Positions 54,848-64,000 of a stretch of 64,000 nucleotides of DNA are shown one piece after another. The DNA comes from Mesostigma viride (taxonomy: Eukaryota > Streptophyta > Mesostigmatophyceae > Mesostigmatales > Mesostigmataceae): the NCBI GenBank assembly GCA_009746045.1, contig RPFO01000041.1, forward strand, positions 4,344,920 through 4,408,919, given 5' to 3'. A model generated the notes under the pieces. It made no database searches, had not been told where the DNA came from, and saw nothing but the letters and a program-made list of their open reading frames with translations. Within the stretch, counting starts at the first letter, position 1. Each line of letters starts with the position of its first letter. A program made the position numbers and the translations under genes.

Positions 54848-55625
54848 TATAAACATTATTGAGGTATAGGCGGGCACAATCGCGTGCGGTGAGTTCCAAG
54901 GGACAAGGCACGAGATGGCACATACGAGTAAAGCGATCTACAAACACAAGGATCTGAGCATTACCCTTATCATTCTTTCTAAAAGGTCCTACAAAATCCA
55001 TCATAATGGAATCCCACGGCATGATGGGATCAGGAAGGGTCCTAGGCTCGGCTATCTGCCCTACGTTGTTAGGTTTCATTTCCTGACAAGATTGGCAGGT
55101 CCTAACATACTCATCTACATGGGAAGGCCAGTAGTAGGAACGGGTTACCAAATCCCGTACCCGTTTACCGCCCTGGTGAGCAGCTAAATCATGCAACTCA
55201 AAAAGCAAGGAGGAGCGACAGATAGGAGGGACATACAGGCGCCATTGAGGGGGAGAATCTGTTATCTGCACATATAAAAACCCACCTACAAATTTACAGG
55301 GGTATTTGCCTAACTGTTGGGGATGGGAGGCAATGGCAGCTAAAGCTTCCGGCTCAGTGGCAGTAAATCTACTGATAAGGCGTTCAAGATCAGAGGTAGG
55401 CATCGCTACAGAAGTATCTATATCAGGTTTAAAGAGGTCTCCTACCGCCTTGCCAAAGAGAAGGGGAGGTCCTAGAGGGACTATATTATCATAGGACTTT
55501 CCTGACCTAGTCGCTATATGGCTAAGCGGTATAGAAATTTTATTTTTCCCCTCCCCCCTCACAGAGACCACAGGAAGGGCCTCACACGGGAGAGAGAGCC
55601 CTACGTGAGAAAGGAGGTCAGGCAT
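54846..55625 (-). pseudogene. G2 integrase, first half
   Basis: Upstream linker KVYVPEM-type region (QWRLYVPPICRSSLLFELHD) then the zinc domain HDLAAHQGGKRVRDLVTRSY, CQSCQEMKP. The core first Asp is in SIMMDFVGPFRKNDKGNAQI and VDRFTRMCHLVPCPL. The frame breaks at LYLNNVYRF, where DIRS-1 begins, and continues at 49067. Confidence 0.87.
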
Positions 55626-55699
55626 GCGAACAGCAGTATGAAAGAGGTAGGCATAAGATTCATCATCCGGTAGTTCACCATAAGGGGTTACACCAATAG

Positions 55700-56134
55700 T
55701 GGTAGGAACTAGAGTAGTATTGAGAACATCTAAGTCCTCGAAAAAGGAGTAATCTGCGCGGCGGGAGAGGGCATCAGGTACTATGTTATCTACACCTTTA
55801 ACATACTAAAGTTTAAAAGGGGAAAACTGTGCTAAAAACTCCATCCAGCGCGCTTGACGAGGGGTAAGGTTGGGTTGGGAGAGCAGATGGGTAAGGGGAC
55901 GATGGTCCGTTTGTATAACTAATCTATAAGGATCTATCTCACAGGGTTCATTCAGACAAACATCAAATTGGGCACCTTTAAGAAAGTGCTGCCACGCGTG
56001 GCAACAATACACCACAGCTAAGAGTTCCTGCTGGTGTACAGGATAGTTACGCTCCGCGGGGAGCATTGTCCTAGAGATATACTCAATTGGCTGTAAGCCC
56101 TGACCCTGATCCTGGAGAAGGACTCCCCCTATAG
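55700..56134 (-). pseudogene. G2 RNase H after the DIRS-N insertion
   Basis: Continues GGVLLQDQGQGLQPIEYISR, MLPAERNYPVHQQELLAVVY, VIQTDHRPLTHLLSQPNLTP and ARWMEFLAQFSPFKL, with a stop at about 55806 and then KGVDNIVPDALSRRADYSFF in frame further on. The RNase H Asp motif TDASKVAI lies on the other side of the insertion at 58459-58500. Confidence 0.85.
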
Positions 56135-58458
56135 GTGCTGAAGCTAAGGTCCATTGGAGTGCCTTCCTACCAGAGAAACAAGTTTATTACAATAAGTGTG
56201 TGCAGGCTTTAACAGTTGAGCCTAGCCACACCCTCAAAATCATTGTACAAGTCATTGTCAAGTTAGGCCAGTTCACCATGCTGGGGCCCAGCACATGCCC
56301 CCTTGGTCCAATCTTGTCCCCAACAGCAGCGAGGGTGGGTGGGTGGGAGCTGCAAAAAGGCCTCCCTACGTTCACCACACCACTCTAAGTACGGTGTGAA
56401 AATGGAAAACAAAGCACATGTCTCAAGGCGCCGCGCCCCCCTCAATCAAGGGCGGGCACGGTTGCCAGTAGGCACTTGTACCGGCGCACCGCCGGTCCCT
56501 TTCTCTCTCTAGTCCTAAGTAACAACAAGCACCTAACATGGTGTAGGTGACGTACGGTAGAGCTACGCTACAGGCGGCAGATCGGCCCCCTTTGAGCCCG
56601 CCGCAACATAACTATAAAATGAGCAGATAGCTCAGAAAATAGGTGCTGAAGCTAAGGTCCATTGGAGTGCCTTCCTACCAGAGAAACAAGTTTATTACAA
56701 TAAGTGTGTGCAGGCTTTAACAGTTGAGCCTAGCCACACCCTCAAAATCATTGTACAAGTCATTGTCAAGTTAGGCCAGTTCACCATGCTGGGGCCCAGC
56801 ACATGCCCCCTTGGTCCAATCTTGTCCCACATCACCATCTCTGGCCACCCAGGCCGTTTCCAGCCCTGGTGGTAGGAACGCAACCACTTGGAATGCTGGG
56901 CTCTTGTTGGCGTGATGATGCCCCCCTTCCCGCCCCCGTGTGGCCGCTACGGTCTCCCGGCGGACGCAGGGCGGAGCCACATGCGTTCCCCTTCTTAGAG
57001 GGGCGCATCCCAGTGCTGCCGCTTTAGGACTTATGCCACCTGGGAACGTCTCCAGCTCACCCAACCACCATCACCAGCCCACCGGCAAAGCCGCTGGGAT
57101 TTCCCGAGGGTAGAGCCTCTGCCACTGGCTCCATTACCCCCCATCGTGGTGATAATGATGGCTGCGGACCTCCTAGCGCCAAGGCTCACCATCGCCATGG
57201 TGTCACGAGCCTTGGCGCAGCCGCAGCCGAGTGGAGCTTTATTATGGTATATAATGCATTTTCTTAAAACAAAGCCGGACCGCACTGCCGGGTTCCACAC
57301 GCCCCCCCCCTCGTGGGGGGCGCGTGAAAACGGCAAAGGCAAAGCGGAGCCCGCCGCCTTTGGGCGGGCGTAGCTTTGCCTTTGCCGTTTTCACGCGCCC
57401 CCCGCGAGGGGAAATTTTTTTTTCCAGGCTTGCCAGGCGCTGTAGAATTTCTCAGATTTTTTGTAAGTGCGCATGAATACCCACGGTTTTCCGCAGCTTC
57501 CCACCTCTCCCTTATCGCCAAGGGCAGAAGGGGCCTGCTCGCCGGAGCGCCGAGAGGGTACAGAGTGCCTGCCGACCTCCCCATGCGGACAGGACCCCCC
57601 CCGACCCACGGCAGCCGCTGCCTTTGCTGAAAAACTGGGCAATTATGAAGAGCGCGCTCCTCCCACCAAGATTCGCTCCAGCCCCGCATCCTCCCCGAAA
57701 CTCCCGTCTGGCCACAGGCCGAAAGATCGGGTCCGCTGTCAGGCTCCTGGTAGTTATGGGCTACCCTGGCACCCCGCGCTAGGCATCTCCACGTTTAAGG
57801 CAGATTCGCCTCCACCTGTGATTCTTTCCACCGTAGCCGCTGGCCCTGGCCTGTATGGCTCCTTCCCTGACGTTGTCCGACTAAAAACGCAGCTTCCCCA
57901 GTGTCAGGAAGCTGCTTGCCGCACCCAGGGGTAGAGGGGAATCGTCAGTGGGCCCAGCGCCGGAAATCACACCCTTTTACTCAAATCGTAGAGCCCCCCA
58001 CCCAACAACCATTACCGTGGCCTGTAACGGTAGGTGGCGATCATAAAGACTTTTATTCCAGGCCTCTCCACGCCCGGAGAGGCCGATAGCATCGTCTTAC
58101 ATTCAGCGCAGCCGCCATAGCGGCCAGCCGACCTTGCCAGCAAATGCTGGGATCAAGTTGCGAAGCTGCAAAAAGGCCTCCCTACGTTCACCACACCACT
58201 CTAAGTACGGTGTGAAAATGGAAAACAAAGCACATGTCTCAAGGCGCCGCGCCCCCCTCAATCAAGGGTGGGCACGGTTGCCAGTAGGCACTAGTACCGG
58301 CGCACCGCCGGTCCCTTTCTCTCTCTAGTCCTAAGTAACAACAAGCACCTAACATGGTGTAGGTGACGTACGGTAGAGCTACGCTACAGGCGGCAGATCG
58401 GCCCCCTTTGAGCCCGCCGCAACATAACTATAATATGAGCAGATAGCTCAGAAAATAG
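56135..58458 (-). mobile_element. DIRS-N: non-autonomous split-direct-repeat element
   Basis: On +: X1 (56135-56320), GGGTGGGTGGGTGGG, Y1 (56348-56642), X2 (56643-56828), core (56829-58163), Y2 (58164-58458). X1/X2 (186 bp) and Y1/Y2 (295 bp) are almost identical; the X-Y-X-core-Y plan equals that of DIRS-1. ATAG stands at the left flank (56131-56134), at the internal Y1/X2 junction (56639-56642) and at the right end (58455-58458). The interrupted gene CCCCTATAG..CTACC closes up with a single ATAG, so there is no target duplication. The core has no RT or recombinase; mobilisation by a relative of DIRS-1 is inferred. Confidence 0.88.
56829..58163. other. Core of DIRS-N, no recognised gene
   Basis: 1335 bp with several open frames on both strands but none with known motifs. 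A near-perfect inverted repeat around 57316-57415 (CGTGAAAACGGCAAAGGCAA and its complement CTTTGCCTTTGCCGTTTTCA, with GCGCCCCCC arms) could form a long hairpin at about the middle of the element. It may be decayed gag. Confidence 0.5.
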
Positions 58459-59330
58459 CTACCTTACTAGCGTCTGTAGCTACCACAAAGGGTTTGATAG
58501 TGTCGGGTAGGATGAGGACGGGAGGAGAGAGGAGTAGGGATTTTAAACACTGAAAAGCAGACTGGCACTCACTACTCCAGACAAAGGGGATATCTTTCTT
58601 TAATAAATGATTGATAGGGGCTGCTACTATAGTTGCGAAACGAGGGATAAAACGCCTATAGTAAGAGGCAATCCCTGAGAAACTACGTACACTTTTAACG
58701 TCGGTAGGGGTAGGCCAATCCTGAATTGACTTAGATTTATCCGGGTCGGTAGCGACACCGGCATCTGATAAAACATGTCCTAAAAATGGTACACTCCTAC
58801 CAGAACGAACTTTAGCTCGGCGAGCCCACAAAGAATTTTCAGACATTATTTCTAAGACTTTCTTTAAATCACGTAGGTGTGTTTCAAAATCTGGGGAATA
58901 AATAAGGATGTCATCTAAGTAAGCCTGAGCACAAGAACGATCGTGCTCAGCTAAAGAAACAGAGGAGAAGGAAGGATCCTTTAAATCAGAGGACACTTGG
59001 GGAAGGTGAGAATTACCCATAACAGGTCTAAGCACTTCATTCATCAACATTTGAAAAGAGGCAGGAGAATTACAGAGTCCCATAGCCGCTACTCTAAACT
59101 GATAATGACCAAAAGGGGTAGCAAAGGCGGTTTTATGACAATCCTCGGGCGCTATACGCAGTTGCCAAAAACCATCCGCACAATCCAGTACAGTGAAACA
59201 GGTAGAACCTTTAAGAAACAGGTAGAACCTTATTAAATATATCATCAATACGAGGTAGAGGGTATTTAGACTTCACAGTGATATCATTTAACTTCCTATA
59301 ATCAGTAACTAAACGAAACTTGCCATTTGG
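58448..59330 (-). pseudogene. G2 reverse transcriptase, with a 20-bp duplication
   Basis: In order: GKFRLVTDYRKLNDITVKSK, YPLPRIDDIFNK, CFTVLDCADGFWQLRIAPED, KTAFATPFGHYQFRVAAMGL, NSPASFQMLMNEVL, AYLDDILIYSPDFETHLRDL (the YLDD strand), FLGHVLSDAGVATDP, SFSGIASYYRRFIPRFATIV, FVWSSECQSAFQCLKSLLLS, then the RNase H start FVVATDASKVAI. The bases 59195-59214 (GAAACAGGTAGAACCTTTAA) are repeated immediately, shifting the frame between IDDIFNK and CFTVLD. DIRS-N follows directly after the TDASKVAI codons. Confidence 0.87.
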
Positions 59331-59331
59331 C

Positions 59332-60228
59332 TTAGGGACTAACTAACAGGACACCAGCTGAGTAGGGGGAGTTACTAGGCTCTATCAATCCTGCTTCTAA
59401 TAGTGACACTAAAATCTGTTTTAGTTCCTTTAACTCGGTAGGGCCCATTCTATACATCGGAGAGTGCGTAGGAACTGCACCGTCCTTAATAACTACACGG
59501 TGTAAAACAGAACGAGGAGGAGGATAAGAAGGAGTCTTTTCTTCAAAAACTTTGGAGGAATCTATCACAGCCATGTATCTTACTATTTCGTTTTCAGTAA
59601 ATCCCACCCCTATTGTATCCACTGTGTTCACATCTATATCCACACTATTATTAGGGATAGGTATCTCCTGTACTTCTAACTGAAGGAACATACATAATAA
59701 ATATCCATATTCCTTTAGTTCAGATCGCAATTCATCATTGGACATTAATACTTCAGGTATAGGTCTTACAGGAGGATCAACAGGTGTAGGAGGAGTAATA
59801 TCTACCAAGGATAAATTTTCTACTCTATAACGACGTTCCGGTACCCAGTAAGAGCTATCTGGAAACCAGATGACCATGGTATCATAATTAATAGTAATCT
59901 TATTATCCTGGTGCCAATCTAATCCTAGTAATACATCAGCGGTAGTGATAGGGCCTATAGTGGCCGTCAGGTTGACAGTACGTCCTTGTATGACCAGGGG
60001 AAGGGACACCGTACCCGGGGAATGACTGGTGCGACCGTCAGCATAATGGACGGTGACAGGCTTGGTGTGAGGGACAGGGACTAGTCCTAAACGCCTAACT
60101 AGGGCCTCGCTCACAAAGGAGCTAGCCGCACCGCTATCCACTAACACAGAGACATTCAAAAGTTCATCAGCATGCAAGAAGGGGTCTACAACAGTGTGGG
60201 GAACGGTTAAGCCACCATTCAAAAACAT
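59332..60228 (-). CDS. G2 aspartic protease and RT N-terminal region
   Basis: An open 298-codon frame. LNVSVLVDSGAASSFVSEAL carries the DSG of a retropepsin; TVHYADGRTSHSPGTVSLPL and ADVLLGLDWHQDNKI match the flap and the hydrophobic end of gypsy proteases. Then comes the linker VIDSSKVFEEKTPSYPPPRS and RT fingers YRMGPTELKELKQILVSLLE, SNSPYSAGVLLVS, where a stop interrupts. It is the longest intact piece of G2 pol. It matures the polyprotein in related elements; here it is cut off from the rest of pol. Confidence 0.82.
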   Translation of the reverse strand: MFLNGGLTVPHTVVDPFLHADELLNVSVLVDSGAASSFVSEALVRRLGLVPVPHTKPVTVHYADGRTSHSPGTVSLPLVIQGRTVNLTATIGPITTADVLLGLDWHQDNKITINYDTMVIWFPDSSYWVPERRYRVENLSLVDITPPTPVDPPVRPIPEVLMSNDELRSELKEYGYLLCMFLQLEVQEIPIPNNSVDIDVNTVDTIGVGFTENEIVRYMAVIDSSKVFEEKTPSYPPPRSVLHRVVIKDGAVPTHSPMYRMGPTELKELKQILVSLLEAGLIEPSNSPYSAGVLLVSP

Positions 60229-60353
60229 AAGAGGACGGACACGTAGTGGTAGGGATGATTCAGCTCCTACAGAAGTTATAAAAACAGGCAGGCAAAAATT
60301 ATTATCTGGGGTACTATCTAAGGACCTGTCCAGGTTACCCCCGGCTGACAGGC

Positions 60354-62083
60354 CTACTGTTCCCCCTCCCCCCCCACATCCATTGGGACTAACCCCAAAG
60401 AAGTCCCTGGCGAAAAAGCCACTGCTGGAGGGTCACGAGGGAGCGAAGAGGGTGCAGGAGCCTGATTATCATAGGGGAACCCTGAGGGTCCTGTCTGCAC
60501 AGCATTCAGCCTACTAGGGGTAGCTGAGGGAATGCGTCCTGGAGTGGGACGAATAGGAGCACGCTGAGGGGTACGAGGAGGGCGAGCATCGGGATGAGGG
60601 GAAGCACCAGAAAGGAACTTGGGGCACTCCGCCTTAAGATGACCTACTTCCTTACAATGATAGCATGTGATATGAGAAACATCAAGAGCCGAAAGGTCGG
60701 TAACACAAATGTCTAATTCTTCTACGTAGGAGTTCTCCTCCTCAGGGGTAAGGCTAATGTTATTAATACGGGAGCGGGTAGGAAGAGAAGGGGTGGTGAA
60801 GAAATCTGCTACGCGTAAGAGATGCTGGCGCACATGCTTGAGGGGTAGATCAGTAAAACGGTAGGCAGAGAACTGGCGCTTTACCTCACGTAATAAGGGT
60901 CTACTGAGGCCTTGTAGGAAACGAGCACGTACTTCTGCGCCCGACAAATCCCTAATTCGTACCATCTGTGCATCAAATTCTTTCATATATTCCCTAAACG
61001 GTTTAGTACCCTGCTGCAAGGTACCAAAGGCTGATCTATCCTGCCAATCTGCATCAGGAGGAACTAAATGGCTCTCTAATCGCTTAAACAATTCTGCTAC
61101 TGAGTTAGGGTAGGCATGAGAGGCCAAGGATTCACACTGAATGAGGTTAGCAAGCTCAGGGGTGATACAGGTAGTAGTAAGATAGTGAGGGACTAATACA
61201 TGCAGCATCAGGGAGACGCCATCTATTATGATTTTGCCACGACTCTGTGTTCTGGGTAAGCAACATAATAAAAGTGAAAAACTGTTGAGGGGTAGACTTG
61301 ACATCCAACTTGGGAAGGTTAGCAAAGAGGGGAAGAGCAGGGGGCTTAGGAGGATGGGAAGGATCAGATTTACCCATAGGACCACTGTCTTCCACTGCTA
61401 CATACGAGGGATAGAAAGAAGGAAGAGGAAAGGTTTTGGATAGGGGTCTAGAAGGGGCCACCGTTTCAGGATGGTGCCCATAGGAGAAGGGAACAGTATA
61501 TTGTTCACGAAGGGAGGAGTAGGCAAAGTGATCATAATTTCTGTCATCTAGAGGCATGGTGCTGAAATCACTATTAACTTCTAACTCAGCCACACGGGTA
61601 GGGACCTGGGCAGCCTCGTAGGCCGTATCAGGGTAGGACCAAGAATTAAGCAGGAGGATAAAATGGAACTGCACTAGGGCGACCAGAAGGGCCGACAGGG
61701 GCAGAGGTACGACCCGTGTTATGAGCAGGGATGGAAGGCACAGGGTGAGGAGGAGGCCTAGAAGCATTGTCAGGGAGTGAGGACCTAATTGAGGGTTGGA
61801 CCAAGGTTGCAGGAGGGGCAGGGGCCTGGTTCAGGGTAAAAGAGGGGTCATCACTAAATCTGACACGTTGTTCAAAGGTAGGTGGGGTAAGAGTGGGACG
61901 ACGGCGACCACCAGTAGTAGGAGAAGGAGGTGAGGTACGCAAGTTACCTTGAGGAGTGAGATGGTGCACCGTTTCCAAGGCGTCCCGTCGGTTACCACGA
62001 GTATTGTTAGTATTAGTAGTAGTATTAGTATTATTAGTATTATTGGTAGGTATAGGCGACATATCTCCACCCACTGGATCCAT
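60354..62083 (-). pseudogene. G2 gag, two frameshifts
   Basis: It starts MDPVGGDMSPIPTNN at 62083 (frame to 61646), continues in a second frame 61740-61200 (YEAAQVPTRVAELEVNSDFS, YDHFAYSSLREQYTVPF, LPKLDVKSTPQQFFTFIMLL), and ends in a third, 61270-60354. The third frame has the capsid-like AELFKRLESHLVPPDADWQD, FREYMKEFDAQMVRIRD, then the CCHC knuckle CYHCKEVGHLKAEC and an Arg/Pro-rich tail with SRLNAVQTGPSG. It would be about 560 residues when intact, and forms the particle that packages the RNA. Confidence 0.82.
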
Positions 62084-63570
62084 GTTTAATTAATTAAAAA
62101 GAAAAAACAATGAAAGTTGCCTTAAGGGGACGGTCCCGGCGCGAATATTTTGGCGCCGAAAAATTCGCGGTACCCGTCCGTACCGTGAAAAAGTGGTGCA
62201 CGGGGCGCGCACCCCTACCGGAGCTGGCCATGGCGACGTGCTTTCAGGCAGAGTAGAAAAAGATAGCTCGCGGAATGCAGAGAAACTGAGCGAATCTTAA
62301 AGACGATGAGTAAATGATACTACTTCGTAGCGGAGTTCGCGTTTTTTGCAGTGTCGATGATTTTATTGATGACCATCGCGACGGGGGTCCAATCTGATGT
62401 TTTCGTCGAGAGGAATAAAATAGAATGCACGCTGGCGGCGGTGATTGTCAGGTTTTATGGGCTTTACCTAGCGTCAAGGATGCGTTTAAATTGTTATTGG
62501 TAAAGCTTTAAAAATTTTGCTGGGTTTCGGCAAGATTTCCGTCATGATCGGTAAGACACTCTCCAGGCTCGCGGGATGCGCGTCTGATTATTCCATGGAA
62601 GGTTGTTCTTTCTTGCGCCGCTGGGCGAAGGACAATTCCGGTAATGGTACGATCGTGTGATCAACGTGACCCTATGAATGTTTCGCTTCCTTTATGGGTT
62701 ATCAACGCAAGTTTTCGGCTTCTTTCCGTGCAGTTAGCGCCAGGTATAATGCCATTCCGTGCTGCGCATCGCCAGATTCCTGGCACCTTTCAGTGGTTTT
62801 TATGTACGTTGCATGGCTGGGACGTGTCAAAGCGTGACCGTGGCATATCGTCAAGTTGTCAGGGATTTGCTGAGTGGTTTCTTGGAAGGAGATTGCTAAC
62901 AGCACTCAGTTTTGTTTGAATATTGACGCGGCCTTTCTTAGCAGAGGCTTCATTGTGGTTAGAGGCTCACAAGCTTGAGTTTGTTTCTTGGCAAACAATT
63001 GCGCTGGAAAGAAAGGTGGCAGTGTTTTTTCTGAGGGGCATACTGCATGGGTGGAACTGCACGTAGGTAGGGGTTATCGTTGTGTTGTTGGCCTTTCTCC
63101 CACTAAAATGGGAGAGCCCTAATTCATGCTAGCAAGGCAAGGTAACCATGGTGAGAAGCCTTGGCAATCAGCATGTATGATAATTCTGCTTTCTCTGTGG
63201 ACTGTCTGTTGTTACCCTTGTTGGGCAATTAGTGGATATGGCTTTCTAGGGTGTGTTTGAGCTTGGTTTTGGGATGATGCCCACACCATAAACCTGGAAT
63301 ATGCTTTAGAAGTGTCGGCTATAGGCATGTAGAGCTACCTGCCTCATTGTTGTGCACACACACAACAGGTTGCCCGTGTCGAGGTAAGGCAAGGGCACAT
63401 GACGTGCCCAGCCACCTCCTTGTACATTGTGGTTGAATTGGGCATGGTCAGGAGCCTTTTGGATGGCATAGGAAGTGTTATAGTGTGCCTTAATACTCAC
63501 TAATGCCTTCCTTAGCGTCTGCATCCATCCATCCATCCGTACAAGCCATCGTCTGTACACGAAAATGGCT
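62084..63570. other. No gene recognised; right boundary of the retroelement nest
   Basis: Directly right of the G2 gag start is TTTAATTAATTAAAAAGAAA, then a GC-rich palindromic stretch (CGCGAATATTTTGGCGCCGA, 62138-62160). No LTR, no continuation of G3, and no convincing exon is seen. From about 62.5 to 63.5 kb the composition resembles host intron or intergenic DNA. Confidence 0.5.
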
Positions 63571-63574
63571 GACG

Positions 63575-64000
63575 GCGGTATGGCTGACGGCGGAGTTCAG
63601 ATCTTTTGCGTCTGAGCCCCAAATTCGGTCAGACCACTTGCATTTGATGCGCTTTTTTGAGACGCACATGCCAGTATAATCGGTTACGGCTGAAACGCAG
63701 TATTGCCAAAGTTACGCACGTGACAAGCAGCTATGACGACCCCAAAAGCAAAACGGGGTTTGGAAAAGGAGCTTGCCGGCTCCCAGCCCAACCCACTCGC
63801 CATCGTCCCGGCCCAGCCTCCTGGGCTCGCCAATCCATCGCCAGCAAACCCATCGCCAAGCGCTTCGCCTGAACCCAAGAAACCATGCCACGACCACAAA
63901 TGGCGACAGTGGCTACCCGATTACGACCGCTTTTCTTTTCTGCACTGGCTGCAGCTTACCACAGCCAGCAGAATGCGCCGCAATCGTGCGTTACTTAGCA
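63575..64000 (+). pseudogene. Non-LTR ORF1-like gene (copy L-3), 5' end, runs off the window
   Basis: The leader matches L-2 (GGCTGACGGCGG twice at 63567-63594, CCCAAATTCGGTC, GAGACGCACATGCCAG) and L-1 (GTATAATCGGTTACGGCTG, AACGCAGTATT). The frame opens at about 63733 (MTTPKAKRGLEKELAGSQPN, PLAIVPAQPPGLANPSPANP, SPEPKKPCHDHKWRQWLPDY, DRFSFLHWLQLTTA), parallel to MPPKRSLDKQIQLLS and KKTRTSHTKWDVRRFGAGQ of L-1. Still open at the window end in one frame, so it may be the best-preserved copy; completeness cannot be judged. Confidence 0.65.

Larger units (their letters stand above)
44767..62083 (-). mobile_element. Chromovirus-type Ty3/gypsy element G2, interrupted by two other retroelements
   Basis: Read on -: gag (62083), protease, RT, RNase H, integrase, chromodomain, ORF-X, polypurine tract, 3' LTR (45324-44767). 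DIRS-1 (49077-54845) interrupts integrase and DIRS-N (56135-58458) interrupts RNase H. Without them the internal region is about 9 kb, long for gypsy because of ORF-X (about 2.4 kb). No 5' LTR is found right of gag; sequence beyond about 62090 is unrelated to the leader of G1. Two gag frameshifts, a 20-bp duplication in RT, and the insertions make it inactive. Confidence 0.85.

Overview
The window looks like nuclear DNA of a green alga, probably a chlorophycean related to the volvocine/Chlamydomonas group. The evidence is intron-rich GC-biased genes with canonical GT-AG junctions, a gene opening with a chloroplast-transit-like peptide, a plant-type GTP cyclohydrolase II, abundant C-rich and G-rich micro- and minisatellites, and tyrosine-recombinase retroelements with split direct repeats (the Volvox Kangaroo / PAT type). 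There are no bacterial operons, no CRISPR array and no confident RNA gene. Most long open frames in the window are satellites or shadows.

Host genes occupy 1-33.5 kb. (1) The 3' end of a riboflavin-pathway GTP cyclohydrolase II gene lies on + (three exons, 98-4000); a hAT-type element sits in its second intron. (2) A six-exon gene on - (18732-11412, 342 aa, all introns phase 0) encodes an unrecognised, probably plastid-targeted protein. (3) A fourteen-exon gene on + (19577-33478, 460 aa) encodes a protein ending in a GOLD-like domain. Genes 2 and 3 diverge from an 844-bp shared upstream region. Genes 1 and 2 converge across 7.4 kb that carries a large terminal-inverted-repeat element with a smaller one nested in its right arm. 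Introns are full of tandem repeats, and several introns carry degenerate tandem copies of their own splice junctions ('junction echoes').

From 34 to 62 kb is a nest of retroelements. A broken non-LTR ORF1 copy (34.1-35.3 kb, +) abuts a truncated Ty3/gypsy element G3 (35.3-37.8 kb, -). Next come two chromovirus-type Ty3/gypsy copies on - (G1 and G2) that share one LTR: LTR, G1, LTR, G2. Both carry an extra ORF (ORF-X) between integrase and 3' LTR. G2 was later interrupted twice by tyrosine-recombinase retroelements with split direct repeats. A 5.8-kb element (DIRS-1: Gag, RT/RNase H with a 2A-like motif, tyrosine recombinase) lies in the integrase gene, and a 2.3-kb non-autonomous relative (DIRS-N) lies in the RNase H region. 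DIRS-1 is itself interrupted by a 495-bp inverted-repeat element that separates most of the recombinase from its catalytic-tyrosine end. A solo remnant of the same class lies in a GOLD-gene intron. The last 450 bases start a third copy of the non-LTR family.

The most novel parts are: the split-direct-repeat family with its shared terminal hairpin and an ATAG junction consistent with duplication-free integration; the conserved ORF-X in two gypsy copies; and the splice-junction echoes. All calls come from reading the sequence and its translations. No database search was run, so family assignments rest on visible motifs.
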